DNA from: Maridesulfovibrio zosterae DSM 11974
Lineage (GTDB): Bacteria > Desulfobacterota > Desulfovibrionia > Desulfovibrionales > Desulfovibrionaceae
NCBI RefSeq assembly: GCF_000425265.1
Contig: NZ_KE384342.1
Location: 186,001 to 250,000 of the forward strand
Direction: 5' to 3'
Length of the DNA stretch: 64,000 nt
How positions within the stretch are numbered: position 1 is the first letter of the stretch; the number at the start of each line of letters is the position of its first letter. Below the pieces are notes generated by a model. It did not search any database. It saw only the letters and a program-made list of their open reading frames with translations, and was not told the DNA's origin. The position numbers were made by a program, and so were the translations under genes. Of the stretch, positions 32,598-40,810 are shown one piece after another.

Positions 32598-34409
32598 ATG
32601 TTTAAGAATTTATCAATTGGAGCAAGATTTTTTGTTTTATTGGCTTTGATGGTTGTCTTTGTGATCGTAACAGGTTTTTCCTTTGTTGGGGCTATCAGAG
32701 ATATTACGGCTATTGGTGTAAGCTCTACTGAACAGATAATGTTTCAAGATCAAAAGGATAAGATCAAGGTTGCAACTCAAAGTATAGCTTTATCCCTTGG
32801 TGCAGAAATGAAGAAACTACCTAATGAGGAAGTTCAATTAGAATTTATAAGGGCTGCCCTTGATCCAGCTCGGTTTGAAGAAGATAAATCTGGCTATTTT
32901 TTTGTATACAAGGGAACAGTTAATATGGTCATGCCCCCTAAAAAGTCTTTGGAGGGCAAGGATTTAAGTGGATTAAAGGATCAGAACGGTCTTTTTGTTA
33001 TAAAAGAGTTAGAAAAGACAGCTAATGCCGGTGGTGGTTTCGTTAAGTATTTTTTTGAAAAACCAGGGTTTGGAGTACAACCAAAGATCAGTTATTCAAT
33101 GTATATTCCAGGGACAGATTGGTGGATTGGATCCGGTGTATATATTGATAATATAAAGCACGAAACAGGGCTTATGCGTAATAGCATGATTGAGAATGCC
33201 GATTCTATCACATTTAAGATTTTAATAGGGTCCGGTGCTGTTCTTTTGTTTCTTGTCATTCCGCTAAGTATTTATTTAATACGTACTATTGTTAAACCTC
33301 TATCGGAATCTACCGAAGCTGCTACAGCTGTTTCTGAGGGCAATCTTGATGTTGTTTTGAATCCAGAAGGTAGAAATGAAATTTCTACACTCCAAGTTGC
33401 TCTTAACACAATGGTTACAACCCTCGCCAAGAACCTTGAAAGTATTAAGGCCAAAGAAGCTGAAGCTACTGAGCAGGCTCAGATCGCTGAAGAGTCAGCA
33501 ATTCAGGCTCGAGAAGCTCAGAAGAGGGCAGAGGGAGCTAAGAAGGAAGGGATGCTTGCAGCAGCTGATAAGCTTCAAAGTGTCATTGAACGTATTTCAG
33601 GTATTACAACAGAAGTAACAAGTAGTGCTGATGAAATAATGCGTGGCAGTGAATTCCAGAAGCAGAGAGTAACTGAAACAGCAACAGCCATGGAAGAGAT
33701 GAATGCAACTGTTTTGGAAGTTGCTAAAAATGCAAGTGAAACTAATGAAAGCTCTGAGAAGTCTATGCTTAAGGCCCGTGATGGAGCGGAAGTTGTTCAG
33801 AAAGTGATTAATTCCATGATTAATATTCAGGGGCGTACCGATCAGCTTAAAAAATCTATGGAGCAGCTTGATAGTCAGGCTGTTGACATTGGTAATGTGC
33901 TTGGTGTTATTAATGACATTGCAGATCAAACTAATTTGCTGGCTCTAAATGCAGCTATTGAGGCTGCTCGAGCCGGTGATGCAGGTCGAGGATTTGCAGT
34001 TGTGGCTGATGAAGTTCGTAAGCTTGCAGAAAAGACTATCGGTGCAACTGATGAAGTTGAGTCTAGCATTAATGGAATTCAGACGCGTGCACGTGAAAAT
34101 GTGAAAGGGATGGATGATACTGTGGATGCTGTTAAGAGTGCCACAGAGTTGTCTCGCTCTTCCGGTGAAATGCTTGATGAAATTGTTGATCTTGCACGTA
34201 ATTCTGCTGATCAGATTCGGTCGATCGCTACAGCTGCAGAAGAGCAGTCTGCGACTTCTGATGAAATCAATCGTAGTGTAAGCGAAATTGATTCTATGAC
34301 AGAAGCGAATGCACGTAACAGTCATATGGCAGCAGAAGGAACTCAGTCGCTTTCAGAAGAAGTGCAAGAACTGTTAAATCTTGTTGAGGAACTTCGTAGC
34401 GAAGAGTAA
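32598..34409 (+). CDS. Methyl-accepting chemotaxis protein with sCache domain (2)
   Basis: The 603-residue paralogue of the receptor at 30005 has the same order: TM1, sCache_2 domain ([36 protein letters not shown]), TM2, HAMP, MCP signalling domain. The signalling tip is nearly identical while the sensor domain diverges, so the pair probably arose by tandem duplication and now senses related but different ligands. The frame is open to 32514, but AAGGAGGGG at 32586-32594 and the N-terminus [11 protein letters not shown] matching the first copy fix the start at 32598. Confidence 0.93.
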   Translation: MFKNLSIGARFFVLLALMVVFVIVTGFSFVGAIRDITAIGVSSTEQIMFQDQKDKIKVATQSIALSLGAEMKKLPNEEVQLEFIRAALDPARFEEDKSGYFFVYKGTVNMVMPPKKSLEGKDLSGLKDQNGLFVIKELEKTANAGGGFVKYFFEKPGFGVQPKISYSMYIPGTDWWIGSGVYIDNIKHETGLMRNSMIENADSITFKILIGSGAVLLFLVIPLSIYLIRTIVKPLSESTEAATAVSEGNLDVVLNPEGRNEISTLQVALNTMVTTLAKNLESIKAKEAEATEQAQIAEESAIQAREAQKRAEGAKKEGMLAAADKLQSVIERISGITTEVTSSADEIMRGSEFQKQRVTETATAMEEMNATVLEVAKNASETNESSEKSMLKARDGAEVVQKVINSMINIQGRTDQLKKSMEQLDSQAVDIGNVLGVINDIADQTNLLALNAAIEAARAGDAGRGFAVVADEVRKLAEKTIGATDEVESSINGIQTRARENVKGMDDTVDAVKSATELSRSSGEMLDEIVDLARNSADQIRSIATAAEEQSATSDEINRSVSEIDSMTEANARNSHMAAEGTQSLSEEVQELLNLVEELRSEE

Positions 34410-34421
34410 TATAGTCTAAAA

Positions 34422-34455
34422 TATATAAGCAGGGGGTTCTACCCCTGCTTATATA
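34422..34455 (+). other. Hairpin between chemoreceptor and HPt gene
   Basis: A perfect 14-bp stem (TATATAAGCAGGGG and its complement) with a 6-base loop lies 12 bases after the chemoreceptor stop. No T tract follows, so the HPt gene may be transcribed by readthrough. Confidence 0.65.
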
Positions 34456-34483
34456 AAGGCAATGCTAACAGCAGGAGATCTCT

Positions 34484-34810
34484 ATGAACTCTAATCTTGT
34501 GCAGGTTGTTAAAAAACATCTTCGTGATGAGGTTGGAGTAGATCCTGAAAAACTTGATGATTTTATTAAAGAGTCATCCGGACACCTTAAAAATATTTTG
34601 ATGATTCTTGATGATGCTATAGATGAAGGCGACTTTGAAGAAATAATTGTTAATGCTCATAAGTTGCGTGGAGCATTATGTAATGTAGGTCTTGCAGATT
34701 TAAGTTTGGTTGCTAAAAGTATAGAAATAACTGCTGCGAGTAATACCCCTGCATATTTATGCTGTTACGTAATGAGGCTTCAAAAAGAATTGAAGGTTTT
34801 TTTTCAGTAG
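34484..34810 (+). CDS. Stand-alone histidine phosphotransfer (HPt) protein
   Basis: This 108-residue protein matches the HPt four-helix fold, with the phospho-acceptor motif AHKLRGALCNVG at His59. Such proteins shuttle phosphate between the receiver of a hybrid kinase and a separate response regulator. No kinase is adjacent. Candidate partners in the window are the hybrid kinase at 10284 and the lone receiver at 5871. GCAGGAG precedes the start. It follows a chemoreceptor gene and ends at a bidirectional terminator. Confidence 0.85.
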   Translation: MNSNLVQVVKKHLRDEVGVDPEKLDDFIKESSGHLKNILMILDDAIDEGDFEEIIVNAHKLRGALCNVGLADLSLVAKSIEITAASNTPAYLCCYVMRLQKELKVFFQ

Positions 34811-34830
34811 CATATTGGTTTTTAGAAGAA

Positions 34831-34873
34831 AATTAAGAAAGCCCGGAAGATATTCTTTCGGGCTTTCTTAATT
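34831..34873. terminator. Bidirectional terminator between convergent genes
   Basis: A 15-bp perfect stem (AATTAAGAAAGCCCG / CGGGCTTTCTTAATT) with a 13-base loop sits between the plus-strand HPt gene and the minus-strand hydrolase gene. AT-rich arms give T-rich 3' ends in both directions. Confidence 0.85.
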
Positions 34874-34887
34874 CCAATTCAGTAAGA

Positions 34888-35850
34888 TCATGTGTTTAAA
34901 AAACGAATTGTCCGGTCTTCTGACCAAAGCTGTTTTTCTACTGGCAGGTCTGCAAAACCTACATGTCCACCATAGTTGGGGATAACCAAAGAAAGGGCAG
35001 AGCTGGATTGGGCTTCTTTAACAGGAAAACATGATTCAGTTAGAAAAGGATCATCTTTAGCGTTGATAATTAAAGAAGGGACTTTAATTTTATCCAAGTA
35101 CTGCTTGCATGAAGAATGTTTATAATATTCTTCAGCGTCTTTGTATCCATTAACTGGTGCAGTGTACGCGTTGTCGAAGTCGATAATATTACGGATGGAG
35201 GATAGTTTCGCGAGAGGGTATTGGTCAGGAAATTGTTTATTCTTAAGCTTTATTTTATTTTTGAGTGATCGCAAAAAGTAGTGATTGTATATAAAATTGG
35301 ATCCGTGACATAGTCTTTTGGCTGATGCAGAAAGATCACATGGGACAGATATACCTATTGCCCGTTTTACTTTTGCCGGTACTTTTTCAGGATTTTCGCC
35401 TAAATATTTAAGGACCTGATTACCGCCCATACTAAACCCGATAAGGGCTGCATCTTCATATATCCCGTGGTCAAGACCATATTGCAGGACTGTATGCAGA
35501 TCACGTGTATCACCACTATGATACATTTCAGGCGTTCTATTCATTTCGTGACTGCATCCTCTGAAATTGTATGTGATGCAATCCCATCCGGCAAGAACCA
35601 GTGCGCGTGCCATGCCTAGCATATACGGTCGTCTGGCGTTTCCTTCAAGACCATGAGCAATTATTGCAAGACGTGAGCTGCTGGCTAAATGCCAATCTAT
35701 ATCCAGAAAGTCTCCATCAGGTGTATCAATTCTTCTTTTTACAACCGGAGGAAGGCTTACTTTGCGGAATATACGAGGAAAAATTGTTTGAATATGACCG
35801 GATTGAAGAGGCAGTTTAGGTTTATAGGGAGGGGGTTGCAATAAGGGCAT
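34888..35850 (-). CDS. Alpha/beta hydrolase of the YheT family
   Basis: The 320-residue hydrolase has nucleophile Ser140 in IGFSMGGNQVLKYLGE, the catalytic Asp in INAKDDPFLTE (near 265) and the His in NYGGHVGF (near 294). The oxyanion region HGLEGN is at 67-72. The N-terminal segment SGHIQTIFPRIFR is characteristic of the YheT/COG0429 group of esterases. The substrate is unknown. It is separated by about 140 bases from the mntP gene, with which it may share direction but not an operon. Confidence 0.88.
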   Translation of the reverse strand: MPLLQPPPYKPKLPLQSGHIQTIFPRIFRKVSLPPVVKRRIDTPDGDFLDIDWHLASSSRLAIIAHGLEGNARRPYMLGMARALVLAGWDCITYNFRGCSHEMNRTPEMYHSGDTRDLHTVLQYGLDHGIYEDAALIGFSMGGNQVLKYLGENPEKVPAKVKRAIGISVPCDLSASAKRLCHGSNFIYNHYFLRSLKNKIKLKNKQFPDQYPLAKLSSIRNIIDFDNAYTAPVNGYKDAEEYYKHSSCKQYLDKIKVPSLIINAKDDPFLTESCFPVKEAQSSSALSLVIPNYGGHVGFADLPVEKQLWSEDRTIRFLNT

Positions 35851-35994
35851 TTGGTAAAAATATCCGTCCTTTGGTTACTTTGTGAAACCGGTAAAAAGTT
35901 TAGATGATCAAATTTTGTTGCAGAATATACCGATGCTTGAACTCTGTCAAAATAGTTATGAGATAAAAGTAATTTTTTTGCTGATAATTTTTAA

Positions 35995-36552
35995 TTATAG
36001 AAGCAGTAGTTTAAGTCCTATTAAAATAAGAACAAAACCGCCGATTCTTTCAGCAATATGACTGTATTTTGAGGCGCTGGCGAATTTTTTTCCAAGCCAT
36101 AGTCCAAAAGAAGTTAAGATTGCAGCAGTTAAACCGATATAAATACATGGTTCTGCTATAGGGTAGTTCATGACGGCGAAAGATAGTCCTACAGCCAGAG
36201 CATCAAGACTGGTAGCTACAGAAAGAAATATTAGGGATATTCCTTTAGTCGGATCTTTATAATTTTTACATGAATCATCAATATGAAAAGATTCCTGGAT
36301 CATTTTCCCACCTACAAGTGCAAGCAGAAAAAAAGATATCCATGGAGCGTATGTAACAACGATGGATTTTATAGTTAGTCCGGCAGTCCAGCCTAAAACA
36401 GGCATGATTGCCTGAAAAAGTCCAAAGTGAAATGATAGTCTAAAATTTTGGCGTTTACTGACATGAGGCATGCACAATCCGCATGCAACAGCGATTGTGA
36501 AGGCATCCATTGCAAGAGCAATAGATAAAATTATAATTTCATATTTGGACAT
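35995..36552 (-). CDS. mntP: Manganese efflux pump MntP
   Basis: This 185-residue membrane protein has six predicted helices arranged as two repeats. The conserved Asp motifs LAMDAFTIAVACGL (near 16) and ATSLDALAVGLSF (near 120) are present, as expected for Mn(II) export. I looked for a yybP-ykoY manganese riboswitch in the upstream 110 bases and saw none; only the terminator of the upstream gene is there. Confidence 0.9.
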   Translation of the reverse strand: MSKYEIIILSIALAMDAFTIAVACGLCMPHVSKRQNFRLSFHFGLFQAIMPVLGWTAGLTIKSIVVTYAPWISFFLLALVGGKMIQESFHIDDSCKNYKDPTKGISLIFLSVATSLDALAVGLSFAVMNYPIAEPCIYIGLTAAILTSFGLWLGKKFASASKYSHIAERIGGFVLILIGLKLLLL

Positions 36553-36602
36553 ATAATTTGTCGCCGTATAAGGTTTTAGTGTTTGCTGTACTTATAAAAT
36601 TA

Positions 36603-36634
36603 GCCAATGTGATTAAGGGAAAAATCGCATTGGC
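36603..36634 (-). terminator. Terminator of the VTT-domain gene
   Basis: The stem GCCAATGTGATT / AATCGCATTGGC (one mismatch or wobble), read on the minus strand, is followed by TAATTTTA. It separates the GT2-VTT operon from mntP. Confidence 0.75.
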
Positions 36635-36664
36635 TTTTGATAAAAAAATCTGGAAAAGTTGGTT

Positions 36665-37354
36665 TTATTCTATAACAGCTCCAGCTTGATTCTTATATTT
36701 TTGATATATTTTGAATCCAAGCAGAGTCGATATGGCAAAGAGAATTACCGCCATTACCATCTGGACTGATGATGAAACATTAATACCCGACCCAAAAAGG
36801 GCGAATACAACGTTCTGGGGTACATATCCTACCGTTGATCCTAAAATAAACGGCAAGGCTGGAATGCTGGTTACCCCAGCCAGTACATTTGTTATAACAT
36901 TACTGCCGATAGGAAAAAAGCGAATTGTGAGAGCCATATTGAAAGGACTGCGCCTAAGGAAATCATCAACTTTCTGAATGCGTGATCCAAATTTTCTTTT
37001 GATGAAAGTTCTTCCAACCAGTCTGGAATATGTAAAGGCACATGCACAGCCTAGTCCTGTACCAATGGAGCCGAGTAATCCTCCAAAGGCAAAACCGTAT
37101 GCATAGCCTCCCATAAAACAGATAATCTGACGTGGAAAACCGATTGCAGAAAAGAACGTTGCCAGTCCAACGTAAGTCAGAATTCCTGTCAGCCCTCTTG
37201 AACGGACATGTTCATCCATCCATTTGGTATCAAGGGCATCGGCAAGTCCTGCATACCTGATCAAATAAACGATAAGGGCCAGCACCCCTAACATAGTCAA
37301 CCCTTTAATAAGAGCTTTTATGCTTAATTTTGAGTCACTTTTCAGGGATGTCAT
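36665..37354 (-). CDS. TVP38/TMEM64 (VTT-domain) membrane protein
   Basis: The 229-residue membrane protein has a VTT/SNARE-associated Golgi domain: GFPRQIICFMGGYAYGFAFGGLLGS and FNMALTIRFFPIGSNVITNVLAG, with re-entrant-loop glycines, flanked by N- and C-terminal helices. DedA-superfamily proteins of this type are linked to lipid or undecaprenyl-phosphate translocation. The start overlaps the stop of the GT2 gene by 4 bases, so the two products probably act together in envelope glycan or lipid assembly. Confidence 0.88.
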   Translation of the reverse strand: MTSLKSDSKLSIKALIKGLTMLGVLALIVYLIRYAGLADALDTKWMDEHVRSRGLTGILTYVGLATFFSAIGFPRQIICFMGGYAYGFAFGGLLGSIGTGLGCACAFTYSRLVGRTFIKRKFGSRIQKVDDFLRRSPFNMALTIRFFPIGSNVITNVLAGVTSIPALPFILGSTVGYVPQNVVFALFGSGINVSSSVQMVMAVILFAISTLLGFKIYQKYKNQAGAVIE

Positions 37355-38088
37355 AAGTCTTTTTCGTTACTGCGTTCTTTAATCTTATATGAAAAGTGAC
37401 GGCTTTGAATCCAGCGAACACCAAGCAGATCGTATCCACCCGCTATAGCACGATCGATAGTGCCATATTTGGATTCTCCCTGATGACGGGGACGGTGATT
37501 AACTTTTACTTCGGCAACACTTGCACCCTGCATTTTCATGAGTGTAGGCAGAAAACGATGCATACCATTAAAACGTGGAATCTCACGAACCATGGTTGTA
37601 TCCATAATTTTCAGTGAACACCCTGTGTCCTTCACTGATTCGCGAGTTAAACGGTTGCGTATTGCATTAGCTATTTTGGATGCAATTCTTTTAATCCAGA
37701 CATCCCTGCGTTTTTCACGCCAGCCGATAACCATCTCATGGCCTTTATTATATAACGAAAGCATTGCCGGCAGGTCTGCCGGATCGTTTTGCAGATCCGC
37801 ATCCATAGTGGCAACACGCGGTGCCTTTGCCTCATCGAAGCCTGCACAGAATGCTGCTGACTGTCCGCGATTCTCTTCAAAAGAAATATAACGAGCTTTG
37901 GGGTAATCTTCTGAAATATCACTAAGTACGGCGAGGCTTGCATCTGTGCTGCCGTCGTCTACAAAGATAACTTCGTATGGAATTTTAATCGGTTCTAGTG
38001 CCGAATTAATTTCCTGCATCAGTTTTCGTAAATTGTCCTGTTCATTATAAACAGGGATTACGAGGGAGAGTTCATATTGATTTGTCAT
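37351..38088 (-). CDS. Family 2 glycosyltransferase (polyprenyl-phosphate type)
   Basis: The product is 245 residues from the chosen Met. The GT-A fold begins LSLVIPVYNEQDNLRKL, followed by the nucleotide-sugar region IFVDDGSTDAS, the DXD-type motif MDADLQNDP and the acceptor-loop sequence VNHRPRHQGESKYG. This resembles DPM1-like enzymes that glycosylate a polyprenyl phosphate. There is no C-terminal membrane pair; the overlapping VTT gene may supply the membrane partner. The frame stays open to 38163, but that start would sit inside the tRNA promoter on the other strand and adds non-homologous residues, so MTNQYELS at 38088 is preferred despite a weak ribosome site. Confidence 0.88.
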   Translation of the reverse strand: MTNQYELSLVIPVYNEQDNLRKLMQEINSALEPIKIPYEVIFVDDGSTDASLAVLSDISEDYPKARYISFEENRGQSAAFCAGFDEAKAPRVATMDADLQNDPADLPAMLSLYNKGHEMVIGWREKRRDVWIKRIASKIANAIRNRLTRESVKDTGCSLKIMDTTMVREIPRFNGMHRFLPTLMKMQGASVAEVKVNHRPRHQGESKYGTIDRAIAGGYDLLGVRWIQSRHFSYKIKERSNEKDL

Positions 38089-38133
38089 GTCGAGAGATGA
38101 GATAAGAAAATTTAATAAATTTGTAAATAGCTG

Positions 38134-38162
38134 TTGACAACTTAGAGGTCGGACTGTAGACA
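38134..38162 (+). promoter_or_regulatory. Promoter of initiator tRNA copy 1
   Basis: TTGACA (38134-38139), a 17-base spacer and TAGACA (38157-38162) stand 14 bases before the tRNA. The same two boxes with the same spacing precede both other copies. Confidence 0.75.
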
Positions 38163-38176
38163 TGCTCTCACAGTGA

Positions 38177-38252
<76 letters not shown>

Positions 38253-38264
38253 CATTGATATAAT

Positions 38265-38295
38265 ATAACCCGTTCTTTGAGCGGGTTATTTTTTT
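38265..38295 (+). terminator. Terminator after tRNA-fMet copy 1
   Basis: The stem ATAACCCG / CGGGTTAT with a 9-base loop is followed by seven T residues. Confidence 0.9.
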
Positions 38296-38574
38296 GTCTA
38301 GTCGCTTTTGCCTGCCTCATACAGCAATCTCTACATTCTTATTTATTTCTGAAAATTATATTTCGTTTCGAATATGAAAGATTTTACAGTCGTAAAACTC
38401 CGTTGTTCATCCGATCTTCATTTATGCTCATTTCAAAACATTCATAGATTTTTACTCTTTATCCATTATATAAAATGAACTAACTAAAATAGTGCGTTAG
38501 ATAGTAAGTGTGTTATAAAATGTAAAAAAAATATTTTGTGTTATTTTTGAGCATGAGATGAAAATGAAAGAAAT

Positions 38575-38594
38575 TATGTTCGAAAACGAATATT
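38575..38594 (+). promoter_or_regulatory. GlpR-like operator upstream of dhaK
   Basis: The dyad TATGTTCG-AAAA-CGAATATT fits the E. coli GlpR operator consensus as I remember it at 19 of 20 positions. GlpR is a DeoR-family repressor that responds to glycerol-3-phosphate. No deoR-type gene is in the window. The remaining upstream stretch 38296-38574 is AT-rich and contains an imperfect related palindrome (TTTCGTTTCGAA near 38361). Confidence 0.5.
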
Positions 38595-38597
38595 TAG

Positions 38598-38617
38598 CAT
38601 GCTCGAAAAAAATAATA
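38598..38617 (+). promoter_or_regulatory. Second, weaker GlpR-like half-dyad
   Basis: CATGCTCGAAAA followed by AAATAATA matches the left half of the same consensus well and the right half partly (about 17 of 20). It is spaced 23 bases centre to centre from the first site, roughly two helical turns, which would suit cooperative binding. Confidence 0.35.
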
Positions 38618-38718
38618 ATGATAGAATTCAAAAATAATAAGTTCATTTGTCGACATAACTATCGTTTTGTTTTAGTTTCGGACAACGGAATGTTAACCAG
38701 AACCAGAGGTGATGTTTG

Positions 38719-39777
38719 ATGAAAAAACTGATCAATGATGTGGAAAATGTGGTTAAGGAACAACTCGAGGGTATGGCGATTGCTCACCCTGAGCTGACAG
38801 TCAAGTTCGACCCCTACTATGTCTACAGATCTGATGCCCCGGTTAAAGGCAAAGTTGCAATTATTTCCGGTGGAGGATCAGGCCACGAACCAATGCATGG
38901 TGGATTTGTAGGTAAAGGTATGCTTGATGGTGCCTGCCCTGGTGAAGTTTTCACTTCCCCCACACCAGACCAGATGTACGAATGCGCTAAAGCCGTAGAC
39001 AGCGGTGAAGGCGTTCTTTTTTTGGTAAAGAACTACACTGGCGACGTAATGAATTTCGAAGCAGCATCTGAACTGATTGCTGCAGAAGGTATTAAAGTAC
39101 AAAATATCCTTCTTGATGATGATGTAGCGGTTAAAGACAGTCTCTACACTGCCGGAAGGCGTGGTGTAGGTGTGACGGTTCTGGCAGAAAAAATTGTCGG
39201 CGCTGCTGCAGAAGCAGGGTACAATCTTGAAAAATGCTCAGATTTATGCCGCAAAGTTAATCAGTATGGTCGTTCTTTCGGTGTTGCGCTGTCTTCATGC
39301 ACCGTTCCAGCTGCCGGTAAACCTACTTTTGAACTGGGCGAAGATGAAGTTGAAATGGGTATCGGTATTCACGGCGAGCCCGGAACTCACCGCATGCCTA
39401 TTAAATCCGTTGATGAAATGACTCAGTATGCTGCTGAGCAGATTGTTGACGATCCTGCATACTCTCGTACCGTTCGTGAATGGGACGGCAGTGATTGGGA
39501 AGAAAAAGTACTCGTCGATGAGCCTTTTGCAAAAGGTGATAAAGTTATCGCATTTGTAAACAGCATGGGTGGAACTCCGGTTTCTGAGCTGTATGCGGTT
39601 TACAGAAAATTAGATGAAGTATGCAAAGACAAGGGAATTACTATTGTCCGCAACCTTGTAGGTCCGTACATTACTTCGCTAGAAATGCAGGGTTTTTCTA
39701 TTACTCTGCTTAAAGCTGATGATGAGATCCTCAAATTCTGGGATGCTCCTGTAAAAACTCCCGGATTGACATGGTAA
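38719..39777 (+). CDS. dhaK: Dihydroxyacetone kinase, DhaK subunit
   Basis: This 352-residue subunit binds dihydroxyacetone covalently. The hemiaminal His is His218 in [13 protein letters not shown]. His56 ([12 protein letters not shown]) and Asp109 (NYTGDVMNF) complete the site. Together with ADP-loaded DhaL it makes DHA-phosphate using phosphate relayed from PEP. The ATG at 38719 has AGAGGTGA at good spacing; the TTG just before it is not needed. It is first of a dhaK-dhaL-dhaM series with gaps of 179 and 224 bases. Confidence 0.96.
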   Translation: MKKLINDVENVVKEQLEGMAIAHPELTVKFDPYYVYRSDAPVKGKVAIISGGGSGHEPMHGGFVGKGMLDGACPGEVFTSPTPDQMYECAKAVDSGEGVLFLVKNYTGDVMNFEAASELIAAEGIKVQNILLDDDVAVKDSLYTAGRRGVGVTVLAEKIVGAAAEAGYNLEKCSDLCRKVNQYGRSFGVALSSCTVPAAGKPTFELGEDEVEMGIGIHGEPGTHRMPIKSVDEMTQYAAEQIVDDPAYSRTVREWDGSDWEEKVLVDEPFAKGDKVIAFVNSMGGTPVSELYAVYRKLDEVCKDKGITIVRNLVGPYITSLEMQGFSITLLKADDEILKFWDAPVKTPGLTW

Positions 39778-39808
39778 TGGCTAATAGATCTAAATAGTTA
39801 TAAATGTG

Positions 39809-39841
39809 CGCAGGCGTGGAAAAATATTTTTTACGCCTGCG
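39809..39841 (+). other. Long hairpin after dhaK
   Basis: CGCAGGCGT / ACGCCTGCG continue inward through GGAAAAATATTTTTT, giving a near-perfect stem of about 15 bp. It is followed by TCCTGTTTTTT, so it may act as a partial terminator between dhaK and dhaL. Confidence 0.65.
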
Positions 39842-39860
39842 TTCCTGTTTTTTCGACGGT

Positions 39861-39937
39861 TGACGCCAATTTCGGCTTATGTTCCTCATTGCAGTATATG
39901 AATAAATTTCAACAATGACCCATGAAATTTGGCGTCA
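39861..39937 (+). promoter_or_regulatory. Widely spaced inverted repeat in the dhaL leader
   Basis: TGACGCCAATTTC and GAAATTTGGCGTCA are complementary except for one bulged A and are separated by about 50 bases. They end 7 bases before the dhaL ribosome site (TGGAGGA). It may be an RNA fold that presents or hides that site, or two copies of a protein-binding half-site. Confidence 0.4.
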
Positions 39938-39956
39938 GTATTTTGGAGGATAAAAA

Positions 39957-40586
39957 ATGCCTATGAATAAAACCCAGCTTATTTCCTGGCTCGGAAGACT
40001 TAATGAAGTTTATGCCGATAAAAAAGAATACCTTACTGACTTAGATGCTGCTATCGGCGATGCTGATCACGGTATCAATATGAATCGTGGTTTCAGCAAG
40101 GTTATGGAAAAACTGCCTACAGTAGAGGACAAAGATATTGGAACTATCCTTAAAACCGTAGGAATGACTCTCATGTCCAGCGTTGGTGGTGCCAGTGGAC
40201 CTCTTTATGGAACTTTCTGGATGAAAGGCGGTATGCTGCTTGGTGGTAAAGAAGAACTGAATTCAGAAGATTTTATGAATTTTATTGAGGCTGGAGTCGG
40301 TGGTATCCTTCAGCGTGGAAGACCCAATCTGGGGGATAAGACAATGTATGATCTTTGGGCTCCTGTCCTTGATGAAATCAAGGTGTGCGTAGCTAAAGGT
40401 GATGATGTTTCATCTATTGTAGATGCATCCCTGCCTGTAGCAGAGAAAGCTCTGGCTGATACAATTCCTTTGCAGGCAAAGAAAGGACGAGCCAGTTATC
40501 TGGGTGAGAGATCTATCGGACATCAGGACCCCGGTGCAACTTCTTCATACTATATGCTTGAAACTTTGAAAGAAGTGCTGAACTAG
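39957..40586 (+). CDS. dhaL: Dihydroxyacetone kinase, DhaL subunit
   Basis: The 209-residue ADP-binding subunit has tightly held ADP that is phosphorylated by DhaM and passes phosphate to DHA bound on DhaK. The Mg-coordinating aspartates are in DLDAAIGDADHG (Asp30, Asp35, Asp37), and the phosphate loop SSVGGASGPLYG is near 82. GGAGG at 39945-39949 fixes the first ATG. The length is normal for the PTS-dependent type, and the gene lies between dhaK and dhaM. Confidence 0.95.
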   Translation: MPMNKTQLISWLGRLNEVYADKKEYLTDLDAAIGDADHGINMNRGFSKVMEKLPTVEDKDIGTILKTVGMTLMSSVGGASGPLYGTFWMKGGMLLGGKEELNSEDFMNFIEAGVGGILQRGRPNLGDKTMYDLWAPVLDEIKVCVAKGDDVSSIVDASLPVAEKALADTIPLQAKKGRASYLGERSIGHQDPGATSSYYMLETLKEVLN

Positions 40587-40606
40587 CTTTAATCCACTAC
40601 GGATTT

Positions 40607-40642
40607 CCGGGGAGATTTGGATATAATCCATAATCTCTCCGG
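40607..40642 (+). other. Hairpin between dhaL and dhaM
   Basis: The stem CCGGGGAGATT / AATCTCTCCGG (one G-U) has a 14-base loop 20 bases after the dhaL stop, with no T tract. The following bases up to 40810 show only a short direct repeat GGATCTT. Confidence 0.55.
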
Positions 40643-40810
40643 GGAGCCGGGGATCTTAAGGATCTTGGTTTTACCTGAATTATTTTTTTACGAATGATAT
40701 CTAGGTTTGTTATGGGTTGAAATGCTGTAGGATGTCTGGATTAATGGCTAGTATAGTCGCTTTATGCCTATCTTTGTGAATTAGCTGATTGTGATTTTTC
40801 GGAGTATATT

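Noticed and set aside
36553-36664. Manganese (yybP-ykoY) riboswitch before mntP
   Set aside because: Expected conserved loops are not visible; the only structure is the terminator of the upstream gene.
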